A stretch of DNA of 6,694 nucleotides from Sphingomonadaceae bacterium (GTDB taxonomy: Bacteria; Pseudomonadota; Alphaproteobacteria; Sphingomonadales; Sphingomonadaceae), in contig JAEMTM010000098.1 in assembly GCA_016462305.1 (NCBI GenBank), forward strand, positions 1 through 6,694. The letters run 5' to 3'. Made by a program: the position numbers and the translations under genes. This document shows positions 1 through 5,336 of the stretch, piece after piece. Position 1 is the stretch's first letter; each line of letters starts with the position of its first letter. The notes below the pieces were generated by a model. The model saw only the letters and a list, made by a program, of their open reading frames with translations. It searched no databases and was not told where the DNA came from.

Positions 1-6
1 GCCACA

Positions 7-43
7 AACCCCGTCGCGCCAGCCTGCGCTGGGGCGACGGGTT
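7..43 (-). terminator. Strong GC-rich hairpin, possible terminator of the minus-strand small gene
   Basis: The arms 7-23 and 28-43 pair over about 15 positions around a 4-nt loop (24-27), with one G-G mismatch (18/33) and one bulged C near the base. Read on the minus strand, the stem is followed by TTTGTGGC, a poor U-tract. It lies about 150 bp beyond the stop of the 61-residue gene, so it could end that transcript. It could equally serve a plus-strand gene lying left of the window. The hairpin is clear; the terminator role is inferred. Confidence 0.45.
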
Positions 44-127
44 GTTGCGCACCAGTGAGGGGTGCATGGTGGTCGCCTAGGCGGGGTTGCGCGCGGGCGG
101 GTTGATTGACTCCGATGCGCTGAATGT

Positions 128-174
128 GGATTAAGCTGGGGATAAGCTGGGGATTAAGCGGGGGATATGTTGGG
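128..174. repeat. Four-copy ~12-bp tandem repeat
   Basis: There are four contiguous units: GGATTAAGCTGG (128-139), GGATAAGCTGG (140-150), GGATTAAGCGGG (151-162) and the diverged GGATATGTTGGG (163-174). The third unit also carries TTAAGC (154-159), which has an inverted partner GCTTAA at 177-182. The array lies just past the 3' end of the 61-residue gene, in sequence with no open frame of note. It reads as a small slippage-type repeat; no function is claimed. Confidence 0.7.
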
Positions 175-189
175 CGGCTTAACCCGCGA

Positions 190-375
190 TTAGCCGTGCC
201 GCAACGCGTCCGTCACCTCATCTAGGCTGCCGCGCACGCGCAACAATTGGTCCTTTCCAAATACGATCAAGCATTCATCATGCGCATTGTCGGCGGCGCG
301 GATAAACTGCACGATTTCGGGATTGACCGAGATTTTTTGGCCGCGCACGTCGGTCATGGTGACAAAGGGGATCAT
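190..375 (-). CDS. Small FlbD-like protein, 61 residues, function unknown
   Basis: This is a short acidic-to-neutral protein with no signal peptide or membrane segment, so probably cytoplasmic. Its layout (start with I/V-rich strand, then G-x-x-I-x-V-N, an I-x-x-I/F-I strand, a central FGKDQLLRVR hairpin and a final helix SLDEVTDALRHG) resembles the FlbD family of small proteins, which have the order 'G..I.LN...I..I....G....V.ES..EV'. FlbD proteins are known from flagellar loci, but no flagellar gene is visible here, so only fold-level similarity is claimed. The ATG at 375 is supported by AAGGA (complement of 382-386), spaced 6 nt from the start. The gene is 148 bp downstream of the regulator-like gene on the same strand, and a hairpin lies between them, so a shared transcript is possible but not shown. 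The good ribosome site and protein-like composition favour a real gene. Confidence 0.68.
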   Translation of the reverse strand: MIPFVTMTDVRGQKISVNPEIVQFIRAADNAHDECLIVFGKDQLLRVRGSLDEVTDALRHG

Positions 376-433
376 GCATTTTCCTTCACATAAGCGCCGG
401 CGCGGCGGACTGTCGCGTGCGCGCGAGGGGCGT

Positions 434-473
434 GCCTATCACGCTTATCGTTCGCCCGCGAGGCGTGATGGGC
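434..473. other. Intergenic 11-bp hairpin
   Basis: The arms 434-444 and 463-473 pair over 11 positions (one T-G wobble) around an 18-nt loop, with ATCACGC/GCGTGAT at the core. The hairpin sits between the stop of the regulator-like gene (524) and the ATG of the small gene (375). Neither strand has a T-run after it, so it is not a canonical intrinsic terminator. It may be an RNA-processing or stabilising element, or a diverged dispersed repeat. Confidence 0.5.
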
Positions 474-523
474 CTCAGTCTGCGTTGGGGCGATATGCGG
501 GTGACGTTTTTCGCGCCGTCTGG

Positions 524-2182
524 TCAGGAGATTGTAACACCTGCATCCCGAAGATACTGAATCATTTGTTGGCGCGCCGCCGGGACGATGATGACATCGC
601 GCAGCCTGTCATCCGCCGTCTTGCTTTGCCGGGGCGCGTTGGTTTCAAACAGGTCCCAATAGTGCGCAGCGTTGGTACGCTGCCCCTTGCTTGCGGCAAT
701 CATGGCCTCTGTCAGGTAAAAATTGGAACGGTTATAACGTGATAAGGGCAATTCTGCGCCATAAATTTCGTCAATTTTTTCTGGCCGGTTCTGTGATAGA
801 GCCGCCAAAACCAACTGAAGTCTTGTTCTTGCGAAGTAGGGACTTTGTGCTTGGATAGCCTGATCAAGCAGTTCTTCCGCATAAGGATAATCGCAAATGG
901 GCGCAAGGCCAGCAAGAATGGCCAAAAACGGGGGGCTGTTCGGGTTCGTTGTCATGGTCCGCAGTGTATACAAACGTGCGGTGGGGCAATCCTGCTTCAA
1001 ATAGGACAGGTTGGCGACGGCAAAATTGGCCCAGCTATCATTGGGGTCGACTATGACCGCAGTGCGCGCAAACTCTATGCCGCGGGTATAAGCAGCATCA
1101 ATATCTGCTGTCGCGCTTTTGCGTTCCATTTCGAATAAAGCGCGGACGCCCAGAATTGTGCCACGGATATGTGTTTCCAGCACTGGCTTTTCGAGACAGG
1201 CGGCCACTTTGTCCTCTAATTGGTCGCCATGGTATCGCGAAAATTCGAAATATTTTAGGAGGCACGGATAGCCGCCATCATCCCTATTACCCGTCTGCAC
1301 CGCCTCATAAGATGCGATGACACCTTGCCCGCCATTAATCTCTCCCAAAATAGGAATAAGTGCAGCGCGCATTTTTTCGGGCTCGGGCGGCATGACCAAG
1401 ATGCGCGACCAGATCATGATGTCAGCCTGCACATCGTCAATATTCAGATATAATGTGGCATCGTCTTCGTCCGTTACGAGCCGCGAATAGAGGCGATAGA
1501 CATGGGGGCTATCGTTGCGTTCTGCGGCTGAGGCAGGGCGGGTGCCGATCCGGACGCGCGATGTTTTGAAGCGGTTGAGATCATCGGCCAGAAAGCTGGC
1601 GATGCGGCGGGAGCTTTGCCCCGCTTGTGGGTCTTTGCCGGTGTCGATGGGAATGATTTCCAGGATCGGGCTGCGGTAAACTGAGACGGCTGCGGCCTGT
1701 GTTTGTGTGAAATACGCTACTGCCACAACGAGGAAAATGACGAGGAGGATAAGGGCGAAGAGGAAAAGGAAAGGCACGAGAAAAGAACGGCGATAAATGG
1801 GAATTGGCGTCTGTGCCGAACCTGCCTGCGGCGATGGATGCGCGGTGTCCTCCGCAACCGAGGGGTCTTGTGACTTTTGTAAGGGCGGCAGCATTGGATA
1901 AGCAAGTTCGCGCCTATCCAAATGGACGACATAGGAACGCGGAAGCAGATAAATGCAGCCAGCGGCGCTTGCCGCATGTTGCGCGTAATAACTCTCCAGC
2001 GTTTTGCGCAGCCGCCCCATTTGAACGCGGGCCGAACTGTCCGATGCGGAATCGAAATCTTCCTTTCGACCCAAGGCATCAACCGCAACAATGAATGACT
2101 TTAACGTTGTCGCACGACCGGCAATCGTTTCGTCGATCAAATAGCGCAGCAAACCCGATAAAACGGGCGAACGTTGAAACAC
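524..2182 (-). CDS. Membrane-anchored regulator-like protein: winged-helix-like N-terminus, one TM helix, TolB/FlgO-like and TPR-like periplasmic part
   Basis: From the GTG at 2182 the product has 552 residues. Residues 1-90 match in order a cytoplasmic domain common in alphaproteobacterial 'adenylate cyclase/TPR' annotated proteins: F-x-RSP-x-L-x-x-LLRYL, then ETIAGRA-x-x-LK, a V-D/E-x-x-GR-x-x-DFD stretch, then ARV-x-x-GRLRK-x-L-x-x-YY and a final strand pair. This resembles a winged-helix DNA-binding unit. A Pro/Gln-rich linker (95-130) leads to RR and a single membrane helix (about 134-158), predicting N-in/C-out topology as in CadC/ToxR-type regulators. Residues 173-262 (LEIIPID, IASFLADDLNRF, IMIWSR) recall TolB/FlgO-like domains, and 360-520 is TPR-like. 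No cyclase catalytic domain is visible. Likely role: sensing or assembly in the envelope coupled to transcription; ligand and targets are unknown. The reading frame stays open upstream of the GTG to 2281, and the true start is probably earlier (see the 2183-2275 entry). Confidence 0.85.
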   Translation of the reverse strand: MFQRSPVLSGLLRYLIDETIAGRATTLKSFIVAVDALGRKEDFDSASDSSARVQMGRLRKTLESYYAQHAASAAGCIYLLPRSYVVHLDRRELAYPMLPPLQKSQDPSVAEDTAHPSPQAGSAQTPIPIYRRSFLVPFLFLFALILLVIFLVVAVAYFTQTQAAAVSVYRSPILEIIPIDTGKDPQAGQSSRRIASFLADDLNRFKTSRVRIGTRPASAAERNDSPHVYRLYSRLVTDEDDATLYLNIDDVQADIMIWSRILVMPPEPEKMRAALIPILGEINGGQGVIASYEAVQTGNRDDGGYPCLLKYFEFSRYHGDQLEDKVAACLEKPVLETHIRGTILGVRALFEMERKSATADIDAAYTRGIEFARTAVIVDPNDSWANFAVANLSYLKQDCPTARLYTLRTMTTNPNSPPFLAILAGLAPICDYPYAEELLDQAIQAQSPYFARTRLQLVLAALSQNRPEKIDEIYGAELPLSRYNRSNFYLTEAMIAASKGQRTNAAHYWDLFETNAPRQSKTADDRLRDVIIVPAARQQMIQYLRDAGVTIS

Positions 2183-2275
2183 GGCGCTGGATAAAACAAT
2201 GTCACGCTCTGTATTGACCCTAACCGCAAAACTTGGGTCGTTATCTTTATCATTTAATGTAATCGGAGGTCTCCT
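2183..2275 (-). promoter_or_regulatory. Ribosome binding site and probable ATT start extending the regulator-like gene
   Basis: In the frame of the 552-residue protein there is no stop from 2182 up to the TGA at 2279-2281. The added codons include V-N-T-E-R-D-I-V-L-S-S-A-V directly before FQRSP, and family members normally have a helix of this type there. No ATG, GTG or TTG occurs in frame in this interval. AGGAG (complement of 2271-2275) lies exactly 7 nt before an in-frame ATT (complement of 2261-2263), whereas the GTG at 2182 has no clear ribosome site. An ATT start adds 27 residues, giving 579. ATT starts are rare but established (for example infC in E. coli). A base error or mutated start codon would look the same. 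Confidence 0.5.
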
Positions 2276-2318
2276 GTGTCACGATTTCATACAACAGGTT
2301 AAGTGCGAGCACACTGCT

Positions 2319-2349
2319 GGGACCGTTACATGGTAAATGTAACGGTTCC
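2319..2349. promoter_or_regulatory. 12-bp hairpin / operator-like palindrome
   Basis: The arms 2319-2330 and 2338-2349 pair at all 12 positions (one G-T wobble) around a 7-nt loop; the core ACCGTTACA/TGTAACGGT is perfect. No T-run follows on either strand, so a terminator is unlikely. It lies 56 bp upstream of the probable ATT start of the regulator-like gene. It could therefore be a dimeric-repressor operator, including an autoregulatory site, or a 5'-leader hairpin. The GTTAC word recurs at 2436-2440 and 2447-2451. Confidence 0.55.
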
Positions 2350-2352
2350 TCG

Positions 2353-2480
2353 GTGTATCGTTTGCCTCAACTGATAAACTTATTGCGGGCCAACAAGTTC
2401 CGAATACAAAAGGTGATTGTCCCCAAGGCCCTGTTGTTACCTGCATGTTACTTCCGTGTATCGCGGACAGGTGTATATCG
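2353..2480 (+). repeat. Repeated GTGTATCG and TGTTAC words upstream of both genes
   Basis: GTGTATCG occurs at 2353-2360 and 2456-2463, and as GTGTATATCG at 2471-2480; the first two copies are both preceded by TTCC-containing sequence. TGTTAC occurs at 2435-2440 and 2446-2451, exactly 11 bp apart, about one helical turn, and in inverted form within the hairpin at 2319-2349. Helically phased direct repeats are typical of regulator-binding sites, but short words also recur by chance. The assignment is tentative. Confidence 0.35.
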
Positions 2481-2488
2481 AAGGTTAT

Positions 2489-2600
2489 GAACCCGAGTTC
2501 GGTGATAACTGATAATTCCCCCGGTCCGGTTGGTCCTTAACCGGGAGGGTTTGATTGCCAATTCCCCTCAGTTGGCATGTGTTGTCCCGGACTCGGGTTC
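2489..2600 (+). ncRNA. Candidate structured RNA: 20-bp stem closing a three-way junction
   Basis: Positions 2489-2502 pair with 2587-2600 over 14 consecutive positions (one G-U wobble). After a single bulged T at 2503, 2504-2509 pair with 2581-2586 over six more (one wobble). The enclosed 71 nt hold two hairpins: 2525-2532 with 2538-2545 (8 bp, two wobbles, loop 2533-2537) and 2556-2563 with 2570-2577 (8 bp, one wobble, loop 2564-2569). The result is a branched, RNA-like fold in DNA with no gene. I matched it to no known RNA: tmRNA, RNase P, SRP RNA and the common riboswitch cores were not recognised. The strand is set as plus because the nearest T-rich hairpin end (2710-2739) is to the right; the fold is nearly symmetrical, so the minus strand cannot be excluded. 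A DNA cruciform or binding site is the alternative. Confidence 0.4.
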
Positions 2601-2640
2601 TGCCATGATTGTGCGGCAATCGCGGATCGTGGCGGGGGTT

Positions 2641-2697
2641 ACGCCGAAACGTCCACCGGGTCGCAATCTGGTGAAGGAAAGTTGATGCATTCGGCGT
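2641..2697 (+). other. Nested stem-loop
   Basis: ACGCCGAA (2641-2648) pairs perfectly with TTCGGCGT (2690-2697). Inside, 2654-2660 pair with 2667-2673 over 7 positions (two G-T wobbles) with a 6-nt loop. A small hairpin at 2606-2622 (5 core pairs plus wobbles) fills the gap to the branched fold on its left. These stems may be parts of the same transcript. Confidence 0.4.
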
Positions 2698-2709
2698 TAT
2701 CAAATCTTA

Positions 2710-2739
2710 CCGCGCACCCCCCGCGGCTTTAACTTTTTT
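2710..2739 (+). terminator. Terminator-like hairpin with T-rich tail
   Basis: CCGCG (2710-2714) and CGCGG (2722-2726) form a 5-bp all-GC stem with a 7-nt loop, followed by CTTTAACTTTTTT (2727-2739). The stem is short and the T-run is interrupted, so the call is moderate. It points rightwards and no plus-strand protein gene precedes it, which suggests that a non-coding transcript ends here or that it attenuates transcription towards the peptidase gene. Confidence 0.4.
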
Positions 2740-2768
2740 GACCTGCCTCTTTTCTGATGGTTTCTGCG

Positions 2769-2790
2769 CCTGCAAAGCTGCGGGGTTTTT
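2769..2790 (+). terminator. Second weak terminator-like hairpin
   Basis: CCTGC (2769-2773) pairs with GCGGG (2780-2784) over 5 positions, one of them a T-G wobble, with a 6-nt loop. It is followed by G and a T5 run (2786-2790). It is weak alone, but it shares the direction of the hairpin 60 bp upstream, so the two could work in tandem. Confidence 0.28.
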
Positions 2791-2950
2791 GGTCCACGGC
2801 CTATGCGCAAACGCGGCCATGAACCTTGTCATCGGTGTTGTGGCCGGCGGTTCAAAAATAAAAGCCCGAAGTGATTGAGATGATAACTTTATTTTTTGCG
2901 CTTTTCGACAAAGGTGTTAAAAATGAGGAGAATCACTTTGGGGAAAATGC

Positions 2951-4903
2951 ATGATCTGTCGCTTTCTGCTTGCCGCATTGCTGTTGACGGGATCGGCATT
3001 TGCCCAAACGCCGCCGCCAGTTGCGGCAACCACTCCGACCGCGCCAGCCGCGCCGCCAAGCGTAGAGGCATTTGCCAGCCTGCCATTTGTGGAGCGCGCT
3101 GAGCTGTCGCCAGATGGCAATCATATCGCCGGGATATTCGGCGTGGGTGGCGAACAGAAGATTGCGATCATGCCGGTCGTAAACGGTGCGACTAAAACGA
3201 CCATCTTTGGCGTACCCGATGAAACGCAGCCCGGCCGCATCCAATGGGTGAACAATGACAATATCATCGTGTCGCTCACCGGACTTTTGCCTATTGAGGG
3301 GGACCGATGGTATGTAACGCGTCTGCTCGCGGTTAATCGGCTTAGCGGCAAATATACAAAGATGTTATGGGATTTGGGCGGACAAAATACCGGTGACGTG
3401 CTCTGGGTGCCCAATGATGGCAGCAACGAAATATTGGTCGCGGCGCAAGCGACGATTTACAGCAATTTCCCCGAATTCTGGCCGACGGTCTATCGCGTGA
3501 ATGTCACCAATGGCAAAAGGCGCAAAGTGGTCACTGGTCGTAGCGGCGTGTTCGACTGGGGTGCCGACCATTTGGGGCAAGTGCGTGTCGGTGTGGGTTA
3601 TGATGACGGTCGCCTGACCTCGCGGTTGATCTACCGCCAGACGGGGGAAGGGGTATTCCGGCAAATCGACAAGGTTAGCCACAAACGTGATGAGGTTCTG
3701 ACCGTCCCGTTCGTTTATTTGCCGGGCGGCGACAATGCGTTGGTCATGCGCGACAATGATGCGGGCCGCACGTCGATATTTGAGGTTGATCTGGCGACAC
3801 AGCAGACGGTCAAAACGATATTTGAACCCGAACAGGGGGAGGTTGAGGGCGCATGGACATCCGACGACGGCAAATTGCTGGGGGCCTACACCACTGACAA
3901 GACAACCCCCATATTCTGGTTCGACGCAGATTTGGCCAATTTGCAGGCGAATTTCAACAAATCGGTTCCCAATTCGCGCGTCCAGATCGAAAGTATGAGC
4001 GCGGACCGGAGCAAGATGTTGGTGCGCGTTGCTTCGGCAGAAACCCCCGGTGTCCTATATTTTTACGATACCAATGTCGGGGTATTGCAAAAAATCGCGC
4101 TGGTGAACGAAAAGCTGGGGGGCAAAAAACTGTCCCCGGTAAAGCTGGTGCGATATAAAGCGCGCGACGGGTTGGAAATCGAGGCCGTACTGACCACGCC
4201 CAAGGGCAAGGACGCCAAAAACCTGCCCTTCATTGTCATGCCGCATGGTGGCCCATGGGCGCATGACGGCCTTTATTATGATTATTGGGCGCAATTTCTG
4301 GCGAGCCGCGGATATGTCGTGATGCAGCCCAATTTTCGCGGATCAACGGGCTATGGCACCGAATTCCTTAACAAGGGCAAGGGCCAGATGGGCTTTGCGA
4401 TGCAGGATGACATCACCGACGGGGTCAAATGGGCTGTAAATCAAGGCATTGCCGATGCAAAACGCGTGTGCATCGTCGGCGCGTCTTATGGTGGCTATGC
4501 GGCGATGTGGGGGATTGCCAAGGATCCTGATCTCTATCGCTGCGCCATTTCGATTTCGGGCGTTGCCGCATTGCGGCGCGAGGTCAATGATTTCGGTAAT
4601 TACCTCAAGGGCAATTTATACAAGATGCAATGGCAGGAAATGACGCCGGATTTTAACGCGGTGTCGCCGATTAACGCCATTGCGAAGATCAAGACACCCT
4701 TGATGCTGATCCACGGAAAGCGGGATGTGACGGTCGATCATGTCCAGTCGCAGAAAATGTTTAATGCCATGACCAAGGCGGACAAAGCGGTCGAATTTGT
4801 CTCGCTCCCGCTCGCCGACCATTATTTTACGCGTGAGGAAGACCGGATCAAATTGCTATCGTCGATGGAGGCATTTTTGGCAAAGCATAATCCCGCCTCC
4901 TGA
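2951..4903 (+). CDS. Exported S9-family (prolyl oligopeptidase-type) serine peptidase
   Basis: The 650-residue product is a predicted dipeptidyl/acylaminoacyl-type peptidase. Residues 1-18 are a short signal peptide (one Arg, Leu/Ala-rich core, AFA cleavage before Gln19), followed by an Ala/Pro-rich linker to about 37, so it should act in the periplasm. Residues 40-390 have the repeated strand pattern of the S9 beta-propeller gate. The alpha/beta-hydrolase domain (about 400-650) is complete: HGGP (432-435) for the oxyanion region, nucleophile Ser512 in G-A-S-Y-G-G-Y, Asp592 in HGKRD, and His624 in ADHYF. Family role: cleaving short peptides after they enter the propeller; exact specificity cannot be read. 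The ATG at 2951 is preceded by a weak GGGGA and by an in-frame TGA at 2924-2926, so no longer form exists. It is first in a probable operon with crcB (55-bp gap) and the pseudouridine synthase. Confidence 0.96.
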   Translation: MICRFLLAALLLTGSAFAQTPPPVAATTPTAPAAPPSVEAFASLPFVERAELSPDGNHIAGIFGVGGEQKIAIMPVVNGATKTTIFGVPDETQPGRIQWVNNDNIIVSLTGLLPIEGDRWYVTRLLAVNRLSGKYTKMLWDLGGQNTGDVLWVPNDGSNEILVAAQATIYSNFPEFWPTVYRVNVTNGKRRKVVTGRSGVFDWGADHLGQVRVGVGYDDGRLTSRLIYRQTGEGVFRQIDKVSHKRDEVLTVPFVYLPGGDNALVMRDNDAGRTSIFEVDLATQQTVKTIFEPEQGEVEGAWTSDDGKLLGAYTTDKTTPIFWFDADLANLQANFNKSVPNSRVQIESMSADRSKMLVRVASAETPGVLYFYDTNVGVLQKIALVNEKLGGKKLSPVKLVRYKARDGLEIEAVLTTPKGKDAKNLPFIVMPHGGPWAHDGLYYDYWAQFLASRGYVVMQPNFRGSTGYGTEFLNKGKGQMGFAMQDDITDGVKWAVNQGIADAKRVCIVGASYGGYAAMWGIAKDPDLYRCAISISGVAALRREVNDFGNYLKGNLYKMQWQEMTPDFNAVSPINAIAKIKTPLMLIHGKRDVTVDHVQSQKMFNAMTKADKAVEFVSLPLADHYFTREEDRIKLLSSMEAFLAKHNPAS

Positions 4904-4941
4904 TCCTGCGCGGCGGCAAGGCTTGCTAAAGCAGGCTTTGT

Positions 4942-4957
4942 CCCGCTACAGCGCGGG
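4942..4957 (+). promoter_or_regulatory. GC hairpin directly before the crcB start
   Basis: CCCGC (4942-4946) and GCGGG (4953-4957) form an all-GC 5-bp stem with a 6-nt loop, ending one base before the crcB ATG. It covers the place where a ribosome binding site should be, and no AGGA-like site is seen. Translation of crcB may therefore be low or depend on ribosomes arriving from the upstream gene. No fluoride-riboswitch core is visible in the 55-bp gap. Confidence 0.35.
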
Positions 4958-4958
4958 C

Positions 4959-5336
4959 ATGAACCCCATCATCCTTGTCATGTCGGGCGGAGCCATGGGC
5001 GCAGCCTTGCGTTATGGCCTGTCCCGCGCCTTGCCCGTCGGCGCTGCTGGCTGGCCTTGGCCGACCTTTGCGGCAAATGTCGCGGGCGGGCTGTGCATGG
5101 GTGTGTTGGCAATGTGGTTGATGCGCGGGGACAATGCGGCGGAACCGTTGCGCCTGTTTCTGGGCGTTGGCGTGTTGGGCGGGTTTACGACATTCAGCGC
5201 CTTCAGCCTTGAAATGGCGCAGATGGTGCAACGCGGGCAGATGGGCATGGCGGCACTCTATGCGCTGGCGTCGGTAACATTGGCGCTTGGGGCAATTTTC
5301 GCCGGTATGGCGATGGCAAAGGCAATTTGGGCATGA
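4959..5336 (+). CDS. crcB: Fluoride channel CrcB (Fluc)
   Basis: This 125-residue inner-membrane protein has four hydrophobic helices, the usual Fluc length. CrcB works as an antiparallel dimer that lets fluoride leave the cytoplasm. Family marks in order are GGAMGAALRYG (10-20), PTFAANVAGG with the conserved pore Asn40 (35-44), and GVLGGFTTFSAFSLE (71-85) with the Phe79/Phe82 'phenylalanine box' and the central TTFS turn that binds Na+ in characterised members. The ATG at 4959 was chosen because the family begins just before the GG-x-x-GA motif. The frame stays open upstream to 4797 but overlaps the peptidase gene there and encodes nothing CrcB-like. The stop TGA (5334-5336) overlaps the next gene's ATG by 4 bp, indicating translational coupling. 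No fluoride riboswitch is seen, suggesting constitutive expression with the operon. Confidence 0.94.
   Translation: MNPIILVMSGGAMGAALRYGLSRALPVGAAGWPWPTFAANVAGGLCMGVLAMWLMRGDNAAEPLRLFLGVGVLGGFTTFSAFSLEMAQMVQRGQMGMAALYALASVTLALGAIFAGMAMAKAIWA

Larger units (their letters stand above)
2264..2950. other. 687-bp gene-free region, rich in stem-loops
   Basis: This lies between the divergently transcribed regulator-like gene and S9 peptidase gene. No frame in it looks protein-like; the only sizeable open frame (complement of 2485-2703) has no domain-like pattern and lies antisense to the strongest stems. What it holds is listed separately: a 12-bp hairpin (2319-2349), repeated words (2353-2480), a branched fold (2489-2600), a nested stem (2641-2697) and two terminator-like hairpins (2710-2739, 2769-2790). 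From 2791 to 2950 I see only AT-rich tracts before the peptidase gene and no convincing -35/-10 pair. Promoters for both flanking genes must lie in the region, but I could not place them. Confidence 0.7.

Noticed and set aside
74..83. Perfect 10-bp palindrome CGCCTAGGCG
   Set aside because: Too short and isolated to separate from chance in GC-rich DNA.
287..742. Plus-strand open frame running across the small gene and the end of the regulator-like gene
   Set aside because: It is antisense to two better-supported genes, with Arg-rich low-complexity composition and no domain.
1717..2091. Open frames overlapping the regulator-like gene in other frames (minus 1717-2091, plus 1804-2094)
   Set aside because: They lie entirely within a gene with clear domain order and membrane helix; the products are not family-like.
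2265..2302. GGAGGT followed by GTG and an 8-codon frame on the plus strand
   Set aside because: The site is the mirror of the minus-strand AGGAG because the sequence is near-palindromic, and the peptide is too short to support.
2487..2540. 17-residue plus-strand open frame beginning at the foot of the branched fold, a leader-peptide candidate
   Set aside because: The GAAGG before it is only two bases from the ATG, and no run of one amino acid or other attenuation signature is present.
2485..2703. 72-codon minus-strand open frame in the intergenic region
   Set aside because: No family-like pattern and no ribosome site; its DNA is better explained by the stem-loops.
2489..2740. tmRNA, RNase P RNA, SRP RNA, 6S RNA or a common riboswitch
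   Set aside because: Conserved core words of these RNAs were looked for by eye and not found, and 6S would be one long unbranched hairpin. Only a covariance-model search could settle this.
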